A DNA stretch of 64,000 nucleotides from assembly GCF_002420705.1 (NCBI RefSeq), contig NZ_DIIM01000005.1, positions 86,447-150,446 of the forward strand, written 5' to 3'. The position numbers were made by a program, and so were the translations under genes. Below, piece after piece: positions 51,174-60,056 of the stretch. The notes under the pieces are model-generated. The model saw nothing but the letters and a program-made list of their open reading frames with translations. It was not told the origin of the DNA and did no database searches. Source of the DNA: Sphingobacterium sp. UBA5670 (GTDB lineage Bacteria > Bacteroidota > Bacteroidia > Sphingobacteriales > Sphingobacteriaceae). Position 1 is the stretch's first letter. Each line of letters starts with the position of its first letter.

Positions 51174-52714
51174 AATTTTCCGCCCCAAGTTTCCCTATCT
51201 AAATTCCTGTATTGGATTGCTTCTGCGATATGGTGATTTGCGATGGTTTCACTCTGTTCCATATCGGCGATTGTGCGTGCTACTTTTAATATTCTGTCGT
51301 ACGCTCTTGCGGATAGGCTCAGGCGTTCGATAGCCGTTTTAAGCAACTTTCTTCCAGAGGCATCAATTTGACATATTTCTCTTGTTAATTGTGTGCTCAT
51401 TTGCGCGTTGCAATGAATGTCGGGAAAGGAATTAAAACGTTCTTTCTGAATTTCACGTGTTTGAATGACCCGTCTTCGTACAGTGCTGCTATCTTCGGCC
51501 ATACGCTTGGTGCTCAGCTCGTCAAATGGTACTGGAGTGACTTCGACGTGCAGGTCGATACGGTCTAAAAGTGGTCCTGATATTCTGCTTAAATAGCGTT
51601 GCACAGTATTGCTTCCACAGATACATTCTTTTTCGGGATGGTTGAAATAACCACAAGGACATGGGTTCATGGCGGCTACAAGCATAAAACTTGCTGGATA
51701 GTCTACTGTAAGTTTTGCTCTCGAGATAGTAATCTGGCGTGATTCAAGTGGCTGTCGCATGACCTCAAGAACACTTCTCTTAAATTCTGGCAATTCATCA
51801 AGAAATAATACACCATGATGGGATAAAGAAATCTCACCTGGTAAAGGATTGGAACCCCCACCTACCATAGCTACATCCGATAGTGTATGGTGCGGAGCAC
51901 GAAATGGGCGTGTAGTCAGCAAGGAATCTTTAGCTTTCAGGTTGCCGGATACCGAGTGTATTTTGGTGGTTTCCAATGATTCGCTCATGTTGAGCGGGGG
52001 CAGTATGGTGGGTAACCTTTTTGCTAACATAGTTTTCCCTGCTCCTGGAGGGCCTATCAAGATCAGGTTATGACCGCCTGCAGCCGCAATTTCCAGCGCT
52101 CTTTTAATGTTTTCCTGTCCCTGGACATCGGAGAAATCGACATCATAGCTAATGGCATCGGCCTGAAAATAGGATTGGATATCAACTTTTGTTGGCTGAA
52201 TTGTCGTTGTGTCGTTTAGGAATGCAATCACTTGGGCCAGATTTTCTACGCCGATCACATCGATATCCGTTACAATAGCGGCCTCTTTTGCATTTTCTTG
52301 GGGCAGTATGAGCCCTTTAAAGCCCTCCTTGCGGGCTTGTAAGGTGATCGGTAAAACCCCGCGTATCGGCTTAATGCTTCCATCTAACGATAATTCCCCC
52401 AAAATAAGGTAATCTTCCAGGTGTTTGCTCGTTACTTGTCCGGAGGAGGCTAATATGCCTATTGCAATTGATAAGTCATAACTGGAGCCCTCCTTTCGCA
52501 TGTCTGCAGGTGCCAAGTTGACAACAATTTTTTGGCGTGGCATGTGAAGCTGACAGGAAGTAATGGCACTTTCGACACGTCTTAGGCTTTCTTTTACGGC
52601 ATTGTCAGGGAGTCCTACAATATAATAATGCAGACCTGTGGACACGATCACCTCAACGGTAATTGTACATGCATTGATTCCATAAACAGCGCTGCAATAG
52701 GTTTTATTAAGCAT
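51170..52714 (-). CDS. comM: Mg-chelatase-like AAA ATPase (YifB/ComM)
   Basis: A 514-residue AAA+ protein related to ComM, a helicase that promotes branch migration of integrating DNA in natural transformation. The N-terminal ChlI-like domain begins LNKTYCSAVYGINACTITVE; Walker A is GPPGAGKTMLAKRLP, sensor and Walker B appear as GVLFLDELPEFKRSVLEVMR, and a four-cysteine cluster is in NPCPCGYFNHPEKECIC. The C-terminal helical domain ends LDRETWGGKF. Convergent with the rhomboid gene. With comF at the window start, it hints at competence, but neither gene alone proves it. Confidence 0.95.
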   Translation of the reverse strand: MLNKTYCSAVYGINACTITVEVIVSTGLHYYIVGLPDNAVKESLRRVESAITSCQLHMPRQKIVVNLAPADMRKEGSSYDLSIAIGILASSGQVTSKHLEDYLILGELSLDGSIKPIRGVLPITLQARKEGFKGLILPQENAKEAAIVTDIDVIGVENLAQVIAFLNDTTTIQPTKVDIQSYFQADAISYDVDFSDVQGQENIKRALEIAAAGGHNLILIGPPGAGKTMLAKRLPTILPPLNMSESLETTKIHSVSGNLKAKDSLLTTRPFRAPHHTLSDVAMVGGGSNPLPGEISLSHHGVLFLDELPEFKRSVLEVMRQPLESRQITISRAKLTVDYPASFMLVAAMNPCPCGYFNHPEKECICGSNTVQRYLSRISGPLLDRIDLHVEVTPVPFDELSTKRMAEDSSTVRRRVIQTREIQKERFNSFPDIHCNAQMSTQLTREICQIDASGRKLLKTAIERLSLSARAYDRILKVARTIADMEQSETIANHHIAEAIQYRNLDRETWGGKF

Positions 52715-52949
52715 AATTCTTATAATAGGTTGATTTAAAGATACTAAAAAAAACCGATGGGTTAATAATCGTTTGGTGAATTATTGAGAGTCAATCGAAG
52801 TTTGTCAAAAAATGATTATATTGTAAGATGTAGTTTCTCGTAAATAATAGATTAAATGCAGTATTTGGCAAACGATTTGCTTTGTTAATTGTATTATTAA
52901 CGAGGGCTAGATTCATCGTAATAGAATTAGAAATTAAAACGAAAAAGAA

Positions 52950-53219
52950 ATGAATGACACAAGTAAAGTAGCTTTGGCGTTGTTAGCGGGTCTTGCTGCA
53001 GGTGCAGCTCTAGGAGTTTTATTTGCTCCAGACAAGGGGTCGGATACGAGAGATAAAATCAATGATTCGTTAAGCGATTTGAGTGATGCTATTCGTGAGA
53101 GAGCGGAAGAACAGTTCGATCAATTGAATGATTTTAAAGAGAAGATTGTTTCTACATTGAAAGGAAAATTAAATCAGACCGAAGAAGTGCTTGATGATGA
53201 TATCATCGAACATGCATAG
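52950..53219 (+). CDS. YtxH-domain protein
   Basis: An 89-residue protein with an N-terminal transmembrane segment VALALLAGLAAGAALGVLFAPDKGSDTR, the YtxH signature, followed by a charged helical tail (LSDLSDAIRERAEEQFDQLN) likely to form a coiled coil. YtxH proteins are stress-induced envelope proteins of unknown biochemistry. It is followed in the same direction by a holin-like gene and a small helical protein, a recurrent trio in Bacteroidota. Confidence 0.85.
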   Translation: MNDTSKVALALLAGLAAGAALGVLFAPDKGSDTRDKINDSLSDLSDAIRERAEEQFDQLNDFKEKIVSTLKGKLNQTEEVLDDDIIEHA

Positions 53220-53404
53220 TTCGCAGATTATTCAGATGAGTAATTGGTGTAGAATACATATCATCAGGCTATTTCTAGGTATAGCTGTTTTACGATAATT
53301 GATCTCTCCTTATAATTTTGAGTGTGGAGAGATGTGGGCATTAAGCTGCAATATAGTTCGTTTTTAAGCTAAACGTTGAAATAGCCTGAATAATTTTAAG
53401 ATGC

Positions 53405-53824
53405 ATGGAAGAAGAAAAATTTTCACTTAGCGGTACTTTTCAAAAAACCAAAGAGTACATTGACTCCCAATTTAAACTTGTCAAATTAAAGACAATCGAA
53501 CGATCGTCTCGATTGATAGCAAGTCTTGTCGTTGATGCGACAAAATTGATATTCACTTTATTTGTCCTGTTTTTTTTATGTTTGGCTCTGGGCTTTTGGC
53601 TCGGCGAGTTATTAGGAAGCTACTCATTGGGCTTTTTGGCAACAGCAGGTATTTTTTTAGTGATTATTATCTTAATACGGGTATTTGAACCTATGCTGGA
53701 ATCCAAATTTATGGATCTTTCTATTCGTCGTTTTTTGGCTAAATGGAACGATGAGATCGAGGAGGAAGAAGAAGAATTGCATAAGGACAAACTTGATAGA
53801 GAAAGGGCTACAAATGAACAATAA
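53405..53824 (+). CDS. Holin-superfamily III-like membrane protein (PF07332 type)
   Basis: A 139-residue protein with two membrane segments (TKLIFTLFVLFFLCLALGFWL and YSLGFLATAGIFLVIIILI) flanked by an amphipathic N-terminal helix and an acidic C-terminal tail. The family is labelled phage holin family protein in many chromosomes. Here it lies with YtxH and no phage gene, so an envelope or cell-size role is more likely than lysis. It overlaps the next gene by 11 bases. Confidence 0.78.
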   Translation: MEEEKFSLSGTFQKTKEYIDSQFKLVKLKTIERSSRLIASLVVDATKLIFTLFVLFFLCLALGFWLGELLGSYSLGFLATAGIFLVIIILIRVFEPMLESKFMDLSIRRFLAKWNDEIEEEEEELHKDKLDRERATNEQ

Positions 53825-54314
53825 ACAGACTAAAATACGTAATCTCCAGGAGCTGAAAGCTGAAATATCCCGTTTAAAGGCGCTTAAGAATGAACAGGAA
53901 GTATACCTTAAGACCCAATTTACGTTGTTAAATAATAAAATTGAGGCTCCAATTCGATTTTTTAATTCATTAAAAGACAATATCCCGGGGGTAAATATTA
54001 TTCAACAGCTATTCTCCAAAAGTAACAATCCAGATTCTGATTGGCTGACGAAGACTTTACGTATTGGTGTGCCTTTTATTATGAATAGACTGTTTTTAAA
54101 AAATACCGGAGTTCTCAAGAAGGCATTAATGTTACTCTTGTCGGAACGCGCTGTTGGTCAAATCAATCAAGATAAAATTAGCGGCCTAATCAGTAAGCTG
54201 ACAAGCTTTATTCGGCCCAAAAAGAAGAAGAATAAAGGTGCACAAACTGAAGCTGCTATTATAAAGGACGAGGTAAATGAATATGGAATTCCTTCCTATA
54301 GCGAAACCTATTAA
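53814..54314 (+). CDS. Small basic helical protein in YtxH/holin unit
   Basis: A 166-residue protein starting MNNKQTKIRNLQELKAEISR at 53814, inside the end of the holin-like gene. The N-terminus forms a coiled coil (about residues 7-40), the middle is moderately hydrophobic (TLRIGVPFIMNRLFLKN, ALMLLLSERAVG), and it ends with a lysine cluster PKKKKNKG and a tyrosine-containing tail. I do not recognise a family. The overlap with its neighbour implies that the products act together at the inner membrane. Confidence 0.7.
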   Translation: MNNKQTKIRNLQELKAEISRLKALKNEQEVYLKTQFTLLNNKIEAPIRFFNSLKDNIPGVNIIQQLFSKSNNPDSDWLTKTLRIGVPFIMNRLFLKNTGVLKKALMLLLSERAVGQINQDKISGLISKLTSFIRPKKKKNKGAQTEAAIIKDEVNEYGIPSYSETY

Positions 54315-54330
54315 TCTTGTCCTATTAAGT

Positions 54331-55272
54331 TCAGTCAGCAGCACTTGCTTCTTTTTTCAAAAAATCCTCGTAAGCTAATTGAATACCTTCGCGGAGATTA
54401 ACTTTATGCTTCCAGCCCAATGCATGTAATTTTGTTACATCCATGAGTTTTCGCGGTGTTCCGTCGGGTTTGGAGCTGTCGAATGAGATTGCTCCTTTAT
54501 AACCAATGACGTCCTTAATCAATTCGGCAAGGTCCTTAATGCTTAAATCTTCGCCAATGCCTATGTTGACAAATTGTTTCTCGTCATAATTATTCATTAA
54601 AAAGACGCAGGCATCTGCCAAATCGTCGGAAAAAAGAAATTCCCTTAAGGGAGTCCCTGTCCCCCAGATAACAACCTCAGGAAGCTGATTGACTTTTGCT
54701 TCATGAAATCTCCTGATCAATGCTGGTAAGACATGTGAATTCTGTGGATGGTAGTTGTCGTTTATTCCGTAAAGATTCGTCGGCATAACGGAAATATAGT
54801 TGCAACCATATTGATCACGAAAAGCTTCTGCCATTTTTATCCCTGCAATTTTGGCAATCGCATAAGGTTCGTTTGTTGGCTCAAGTGTGCCGGTAAGTAG
54901 CAAATCTTCGTTCAAAGGTTGTGGTGCCATTTTTGGATAGATACAGCTTGAACCTAAAAACATTAATTTTTTAACCTTATTATCGTAAGAAGATTTGATG
55001 ACGTTATTCTGTATAGCCATATTCTCATAGATAAAATCAGCGCGATAGGTATTGTTCGCCATGATCCCTCCAACTTTGGCTGCGGCTAAGAAAACATAGT
55101 CCGGTTTTTCCTGATCGAAAAAGTCAGCGACCGCCTGCTGGTTACGTAAATCTAATTCGGAGGATGTGCGTGTGACAATATTGTCGTACCCAAGCTCCGA
55201 TAATTTGCGATGTATCGCTGATCCTACCATTCCACGATGGCCAGCTATATAAATTTTAGCGTCTTTCTCCAC
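54331..55272 (-). CDS. fcl: GDP-L-fucose synthase
   Basis: A 313-residue epimerase-reductase that turns GDP-4-keto-6-deoxymannose into GDP-L-fucose. The start is a GTG (55272). NADP-binding IYIAGHRGMVGSAIHRKL, the catalytic Ser-Tyr-Lys in MFLGSSCIYPKMAPQPL and EPYAIAKIAGIKMAEAF, and the C-terminal DGTPRKLMDVTKLHALGW are family signatures. No gmd or glycosyltransferase gene is adjacent, so it supplies fucose from a scattered pathway. Its promoter is the third copy of an extended promoter also seen at murF and the DUF4293 gene. Confidence 0.96.
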   Translation of the reverse strand: MEKDAKIYIAGHRGMVGSAIHRKLSELGYDNIVTRTSSELDLRNQQAVADFFDQEKPDYVFLAAAKVGGIMANNTYRADFIYENMAIQNNVIKSSYDNKVKKLMFLGSSCIYPKMAPQPLNEDLLLTGTLEPTNEPYAIAKIAGIKMAEAFRDQYGCNYISVMPTNLYGINDNYHPQNSHVLPALIRRFHEAKVNQLPEVVIWGTGTPLREFLFSDDLADACVFLMNNYDEKQFVNIGIGEDLSIKDLAELIKDVIGYKGAISFDSSKPDGTPRKLMDVTKLHALGWKHKVNLREGIQLAYEDFLKKEASAAD

Positions 55273-55291
55273 GATAAGTTATTGATTCCTG

Positions 55292-55322
55292 CAAACTTAG
55301 ATAAATTGCTTTTTATATGCAA
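55292..55322 (-). promoter_or_regulatory. fcl promoter (copy 3 of the extended promoter)
   Basis: On the minus strand: TTG (55322-55320), 20-bp spacing, TAAGTTTG (55299-55292), 19 bases before the GTG start. The spacer matches the murF copy at all but one position, and the DUF4293 copy closely. Confidence 0.88.
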
Positions 55323-55473
55323 TATAATTCGCCCTTATGAATGCTATTTATTCATTCATATGTGTGCTATTGGACTTCGGATTGTTCCGTAACAGACGGT
55401 ATTGGTGCTGTCCTTCAGATTTATTTTTTTTAGCGGGAATATAAGGTTATTTTTGCGGGATATTTATTAAAAA

Positions 55474-56130
55474 ATGGGAAAGGACAAACTACGTAAATTT
55501 GCTGAAGTTGCTACTTTTGAAAATGTAATCCAACTCGACGCAGGCAAAGAATATAAAGGAAAATGGGCTGAGAAGCAATTTGGTAACAATAATCCAGTTG
55601 TTTTAGAGCTTGCTTGTGGTAAAGGTGAGTATACTGTTAATCTAGCGAGATTGTTTCCAGAGAAAAATTTCATCGGTATCGATTTTAAAGGTAATCGTAT
55701 TTGGCGTGGTGCCAAAACAGCTTTGGAGGATGGAATTCGAAATGTTGCTTTTCTTCGGATACAAATTGAGACTATTCTTGAACATTTTGCTGAAAATGAA
55801 ATTGATGAAATCTGGATAACCTTTCCGGATCCACAACCACAGGATAGCCGGGAGAAGAAACGATTGACTGGGCCGAAGTTTTTGGACCGTTATAAAATCA
55901 TTATGAAGCCTGAGGGAATGATGAATTTGAAAACAGATAATGATGGTTTCTATGCCTACACACTGGAGCAGATTGGGATACAGAATTTAAAGAAATATAA
56001 AGAGACAACCGATCTTTATCATTCAGACTTGGTTGATAACGTTTTGTCTATTAAAACATACTACGAACGGAAGTATCTGGCGCATGACAAGAACATTAAC
56101 TATGTGAAGTGGAGCTTCGAACAGGCCTAA
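55474..56130 (+). CDS. trmB: tRNA (guanine-N7-)-methyltransferase
   Basis: A 218-residue SAM-dependent enzyme that methylates G46 of tRNA. SAM-binding VLELACGKGEYTVNLARLFP, FIGIDFKGNRIWRGAKTALE and the catalytic WITFPDPQPQDSREKKRLT are TrmB signatures. The N-terminus has the usual basic extension. A TATTTTTG box lies at 55448-55455. It is closed by a strong terminator. Confidence 0.95.
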   Translation: MGKDKLRKFAEVATFENVIQLDAGKEYKGKWAEKQFGNNNPVVLELACGKGEYTVNLARLFPEKNFIGIDFKGNRIWRGAKTALEDGIRNVAFLRIQIETILEHFAENEIDEIWITFPDPQPQDSREKKRLTGPKFLDRYKIIMKPEGMMNLKTDNDGFYAYTLEQIGIQNLKKYKETTDLYHSDLVDNVLSIKTYYERKYLAHDKNINYVKWSFEQA

Positions 56131-56152
56131 GTGTCAAAATTTTTGTCTTAGC

Positions 56153-56190
56153 AATGAGCCCAAACGAAAGTTTGGGCTCATTTGTTTTTT
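56153..56190 (+). terminator. Rho-independent terminator after trmB
   Basis: AATGAGCCCAAAC (56153-56165) pairs exactly with GTTTGGGCTCATT (56170-56182) around a GAAA tetraloop, followed by TG and a T run to 56190. Confidence 0.93.
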
Positions 56191-56777
56191 AGCAGGTGGG
56201 GATACTAAAGCTTTGATCGCTCGATTTTAAGCTTAGCTTGGCAACGATGCCTATTAATAGCTATTCTTTTGTTTTAGTTATGCGAGGAAGTTGTCATATG
56301 CTTCCAGTATTGTTGTCGTATTGTTGCAGTGTGGATACAGTATCCATGTGAAATACTAAATAGGTGCTTGATGAACTAAGTGATTTCCTTAAAACTTCCT
56401 TTTGAATCCCTCGGTTTAGCGGTCTTTCTATCGCTATTAGGTGTCTTTTAGGATGTGTTTACTCTCGTTTTTTTATTTTAATATGCACTTTTAAATAATT
56501 TCGATTTATTTCGTTTTTTTAATATTATTAATTATTTTCGATTTGAAAATAAAAAATAACCAAGGAGATGTCGCTTAAAAGCGTGCCTAATGCATGAAAT
56601 TCCCGCCAAAGTGGGCTTCTAAGCATTTTATTAAAATTTGAAACCGTAATAGTGTGATGAAAAGAAATACTATTCGAAATAATTGTTAACAAAAAGAAAA
56701 CATTAAGTTAAAGCAAACTTTTTGTTAGGGATATATTTTTGTGCCAAATTGAAAATTAACAATTTACACCAATAACT
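56191..56777 (+). promoter_or_regulatory. Long leader region upstream of susC-like gene
   Basis: Nearly 590 bases without a convincing gene. It holds a 15-base palindrome (TGGATAC-A-GTATCCA, 56332-56346), two GTATTGTTG copies 11 bp apart (56307-56315, 56318-56326), a GGAAG/CTTCC hairpin (56286-56305), and a stem-loop with CCCGC/GTGGG (56602-56615) nested in AATGC/GCATT (56589-56627). A -7 box TATTTTTG lies at 56734-56741, without a clear -33. The region probably carries regulation for the uptake locus. Confidence 0.5.
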
Positions 56778-59700
56778 ATGTTTAGTATTAACCCTATCCA
56801 AATTAATCTGCGGCACTCCTCCTCGAAAGTGCTATTTGCAGCATTATTGATTGCCTGCAATATGGATGTAGCTGGGGCATCGGTTCCATTAGAACAGGGC
56901 CACGGCGTTTTTCATTATTTTAATCAAGGGAAGATTAAAATCAAAGGAAAAGTTGTAGATAATAAAACCAAGGAGCCACTGGCTTCAGTATCGATACTTT
57001 CAGGCGGAGTGACGAAGGGTTCTACGGATCGGAACGGAAATTTTGAAGTAGATATCGAAGTCGGCGGGAAAATTCGCTTTCAGATGATTGGTTATGAGGC
57101 TCAAACAAAGACTTACGAGGCCACTCAAGCCAACGTTCATATTGGGTTAAATCCGACATCTGAAGCGCTTGATGAGGTCGTTGTTACTGCATTGGGGATT
57201 AAACGACAAGAGAAAGAGTTAGGATATGCGACTACTGTTGTAAAAGGAGAACAATTAACCGATGCACTTTCCAACAACTGGAGTGATGCGTTATCGGGAA
57301 AAGTAGCGGGATTGAATCTCATGCGCTCAAATGCGGGTCCGACTGGTTCGACCAAGATTATCTTGAGAGGGGAAGCTGATCTTAATGGCGATAAAGGAGC
57401 TCTGATTGTTGTAGATGGAGTTGTTGTAAATGATGGTAGCGGTCGTAGAACGGCTAATCAGGGTGAAAGCACCTATGGAACAGGATCTGACAATATGCCC
57501 GCTGATTACGGTTCGGGCATTGACGATATCAATCCGGAGGATATAGAAAATGTGACTGTACTAAAAGGGGCGAGTGCGGCAGCTTTGTATGGACAGCGTG
57601 GGGCAAATGGTGCTATTATGATTACGACGAAGTCTGGAGCAAAAGGGAAAAAGGGAATAGGTGTTACGGTGAATTCGAATACTTCATTGGAAGCAATTAA
57701 CCGTATGCCTGACTTGCAATATGAGTATGGGCAAGGATTAGCAGGCTCGAATTATTACTCTTACGGTACAACAGAAGATGGTGCTAGTACATCTGGAACT
57801 AGTTCGGCCTATGGACCTAAATTTGATGGACAATATTTCTATCAATATGACCCCGCTACACAGAAAGTTGGAACGGAACGAACACTTTGGCAGCCGTATG
57901 ATAACTTGAAAACTTTCTTTGATGTTGGTAAAACATTTACTAATTCAGTCAGTATCGATGGTGGAACGGATAAGACATCAGCTCGGTTCTCGGCAACAAA
58001 TGTAAATAATACTTGGATCGTTCCCAATACAGGATATAAACGTAACACAGTGGCTTTGTCGGTAAACTCTAAGGTCAGTGATAAGTTGCAAATTAATGCG
58101 AAAGTAAATTATACCAATAAATGGTCTGACAATTTACCCGGGGCTGGATATGGAAATCAGTCGCTAATGTATTGGTTTATTTTTTGGCAACCCAATGCGG
58201 ATATGAATTGGTTAAAAGATTATTGGGTGCAAGGTTCAGAAGGACAGAAGATTAAATATCCATTTTCTTCTTATCCTGAAAATCCGTTCGCGATATCTAG
58301 AGAATTTATCAATGGGATGAATAGGCATGGAATCACAGGGAATGTTCAGGCAAGCTATCAGTTTAATAAGAATTGGAATTTAATGTTGCGTAGTTCCATG
58401 GATATGGCCTACGAGAACAGAGAACAAAAGCGACCTTATGATGCCGGTGCAAAAATGCCTTTCGGTAGCTACCGTACACAGTCGATATTTTCCCATGAGA
58501 CGACATTAGATTTCTTACTGAAATATGATAAAGAAATCAATAAAGATTGGAAGGTTTCAGCAACAGTTGGTGGTAGTACGAACGATAATCGCTACAATAA
58601 AGATGAGATGCGAGCCGATTCGTTAACCTACCCCGGTGTTTATACCATGGCGAATGCAAAAGGTCAGGTGCTTAGCCTACCCTATAGGAGCCACGAACAA
58701 CGAAATGGTTTTTATGGTTTATTTACCGCTGCCTATAAAAATTTTCTATTTGTGGATGGGACTTATAGGGTTGACTGGGCAAGTACATTGGCTTCGGCGC
58801 TTGCTCCAGATAAAAGGACTTATTTTACATACCCTTCTCTAAATGCAAGTTTTATAGCTTCTGAAGTATGGAAATTACCTCGTATTATTAATTATGCAAA
58901 ATTGAGAGGTTCCGTATCAGGTGTTGGAAATGGGGGAAATAAACCTTATATGATTGATGCATCCTATGAAACTTCAGGGCCACAGTATCCAGGTGGTTTA
59001 CAGATACCTTCGGTTATTGTAAATCCCTATTTGCAACCCCTACGAACTCGTTCAGTCGAATTGGGTACGGAGGTTCGGATGTTTAGAGATCGTTTTGGTT
59101 TTGATTTGGCAGTTTATCAAAGTAATACTTCTAATCAGCAACTACAACGCGTAGTTGATGCATCTACAGGCGCGAGATATAAGATGGTGAATGCCGGTGA
59201 GGTACGAAATAGAGGGATTGAACTCGCGGTAGATGGTATGCCGATTAAGATTAAAGATGGATTCAGCTGGAAGGTTTTTGCTACATTTTCCATGAATCAG
59301 AATAAAATTATGTCTTTAGCGGACTCTTCAATGATCCTGCAAACTGGACCTGTTGCCGGAGGACAGCTTGTTGCTAAAGTTGGTGGATCCATGGGCGATT
59401 TGTATGGCATTGGATATAAGCGATCGCCAGATGGACAAATCGTTTATGACGCAAATACTGGTGTTGCATTATTGACTGATGAAGTTGTCTATCTTGGAAA
59501 TACCATTCCAAAAGGAAAAGTAAGTTTAGGTCATGAATTTAGATATAAAGGTTTCCGATTGAACTTGTTGTTTGATGCGCAATTTGGTGGTGTTTCACAT
59601 TCTTTGACCCATTACAAATTAGCTGAGCAGGGAAAAACAAAGAATACGCTGCCCGGACGTTATAGTGGAATTATAGGAAATGGTGTCGTTCAAAATGCAG

Positions 59701-60044
59701 ATGGAACTTATCGGAAAAACGATGTTATTGCGACGGATATCGACGAGTACTACCGTTCACATTATGGACAGGATAACGCTGAAGGTAGTACCTTTTCCAC
59801 AAATTTTATCAAATTTAGAGAAGCCCGATTTGATTACTCTTTTTCCAAAACTTTTGTCAATCGTTTAAAACTGCAAAAAGCATCTGTTGGGGTATACGGA
59901 CGAAATCTGGTCATCTGGTCTAATTGGCCAAACTTTGATCCTGAGTTTGGAACATTATCTGGGACAGATATTGTGAAGGGCTTTGAAATAGCTCAATTCC
60001 CTTCTACACGAACTTACGGTGTTAATTTAGTCGTTGGATTTTAA
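56778..60044 (+). CDS. SusC/RagA-family TonB-linked outer-membrane receptor
   Basis: A 1088-residue receptor. It has an N-terminal signal peptide (to about residue 35), a carboxypeptidase-regulatory domain (IKGKVVDNKTKEPLASVSI), the SusC motif LDEVVVTALGIKRQEKELGYA, a plug domain (LIVVDGVVVNDGSG, VLKGASAAALYGQRGANGAIMITT) and a beta-barrel ending in the C-terminal aromatic signature FPSTRTYGVNLVVGF. With the SusD-like gene 12 bases downstream it forms a lidded outer-membrane transporter. The ligand is unknown; there are no glycoside hydrolases beside it. Confidence 0.95.
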   Translation: MFSINPIQINLRHSSSKVLFAALLIACNMDVAGASVPLEQGHGVFHYFNQGKIKIKGKVVDNKTKEPLASVSILSGGVTKGSTDRNGNFEVDIEVGGKIRFQMIGYEAQTKTYEATQANVHIGLNPTSEALDEVVVTALGIKRQEKELGYATTVVKGEQLTDALSNNWSDALSGKVAGLNLMRSNAGPTGSTKIILRGEADLNGDKGALIVVDGVVVNDGSGRRTANQGESTYGTGSDNMPADYGSGIDDINPEDIENVTVLKGASAAALYGQRGANGAIMITTKSGAKGKKGIGVTVNSNTSLEAINRMPDLQYEYGQGLAGSNYYSYGTTEDGASTSGTSSAYGPKFDGQYFYQYDPATQKVGTERTLWQPYDNLKTFFDVGKTFTNSVSIDGGTDKTSARFSATNVNNTWIVPNTGYKRNTVALSVNSKVSDKLQINAKVNYTNKWSDNLPGAGYGNQSLMYWFIFWQPNADMNWLKDYWVQGSEGQKIKYPFSSYPENPFAISREFINGMNRHGITGNVQASYQFNKNWNLMLRSSMDMAYENREQKRPYDAGAKMPFGSYRTQSIFSHETTLDFLLKYDKEINKDWKVSATVGGSTNDNRYNKDEMRADSLTYPGVYTMANAKGQVLSLPYRSHEQRNGFYGLFTAAYKNFLFVDGTYRVDWASTLASALAPDKRTYFTYPSLNASFIASEVWKLPRIINYAKLRGSVSGVGNGGNKPYMIDASYETSGPQYPGGLQIPSVIVNPYLQPLRTRSVELGTEVRMFRDRFGFDLAVYQSNTSNQQLQRVVDASTGARYKMVNAGEVRNRGIELAVDGMPIKIKDGFSWKVFATFSMNQNKIMSLADSSMILQTGPVAGGQLVAKVGGSMGDLYGIGYKRSPDGQIVYDANTGVALLTDEVVYLGNTIPKGKVSLGHEFRYKGFRLNLLFDAQFGGVSHSLTHYKLAEQGKTKNTLPGRYSGIIGNGVVQNADGTYRKNDVIATDIDEYYRSHYGQDNAEGSTFSTNFIKFREARFDYSFSKTFVNRLKLQKASVGVYGRNLVIWSNWPNFDPEFGTLSGTDIVKGFEIAQFPSTRTYGVNLVVGF

Positions 60045-60056
60045 TATTAATTCATT

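Noticed and set aside
53405..53824. Possible prophage remnant because of a holin-family protein
   Set aside because: No phage structural, integrase or lysis gene is near it, and PF07332-type proteins are common in ordinary chromosomes next to YtxH genes.
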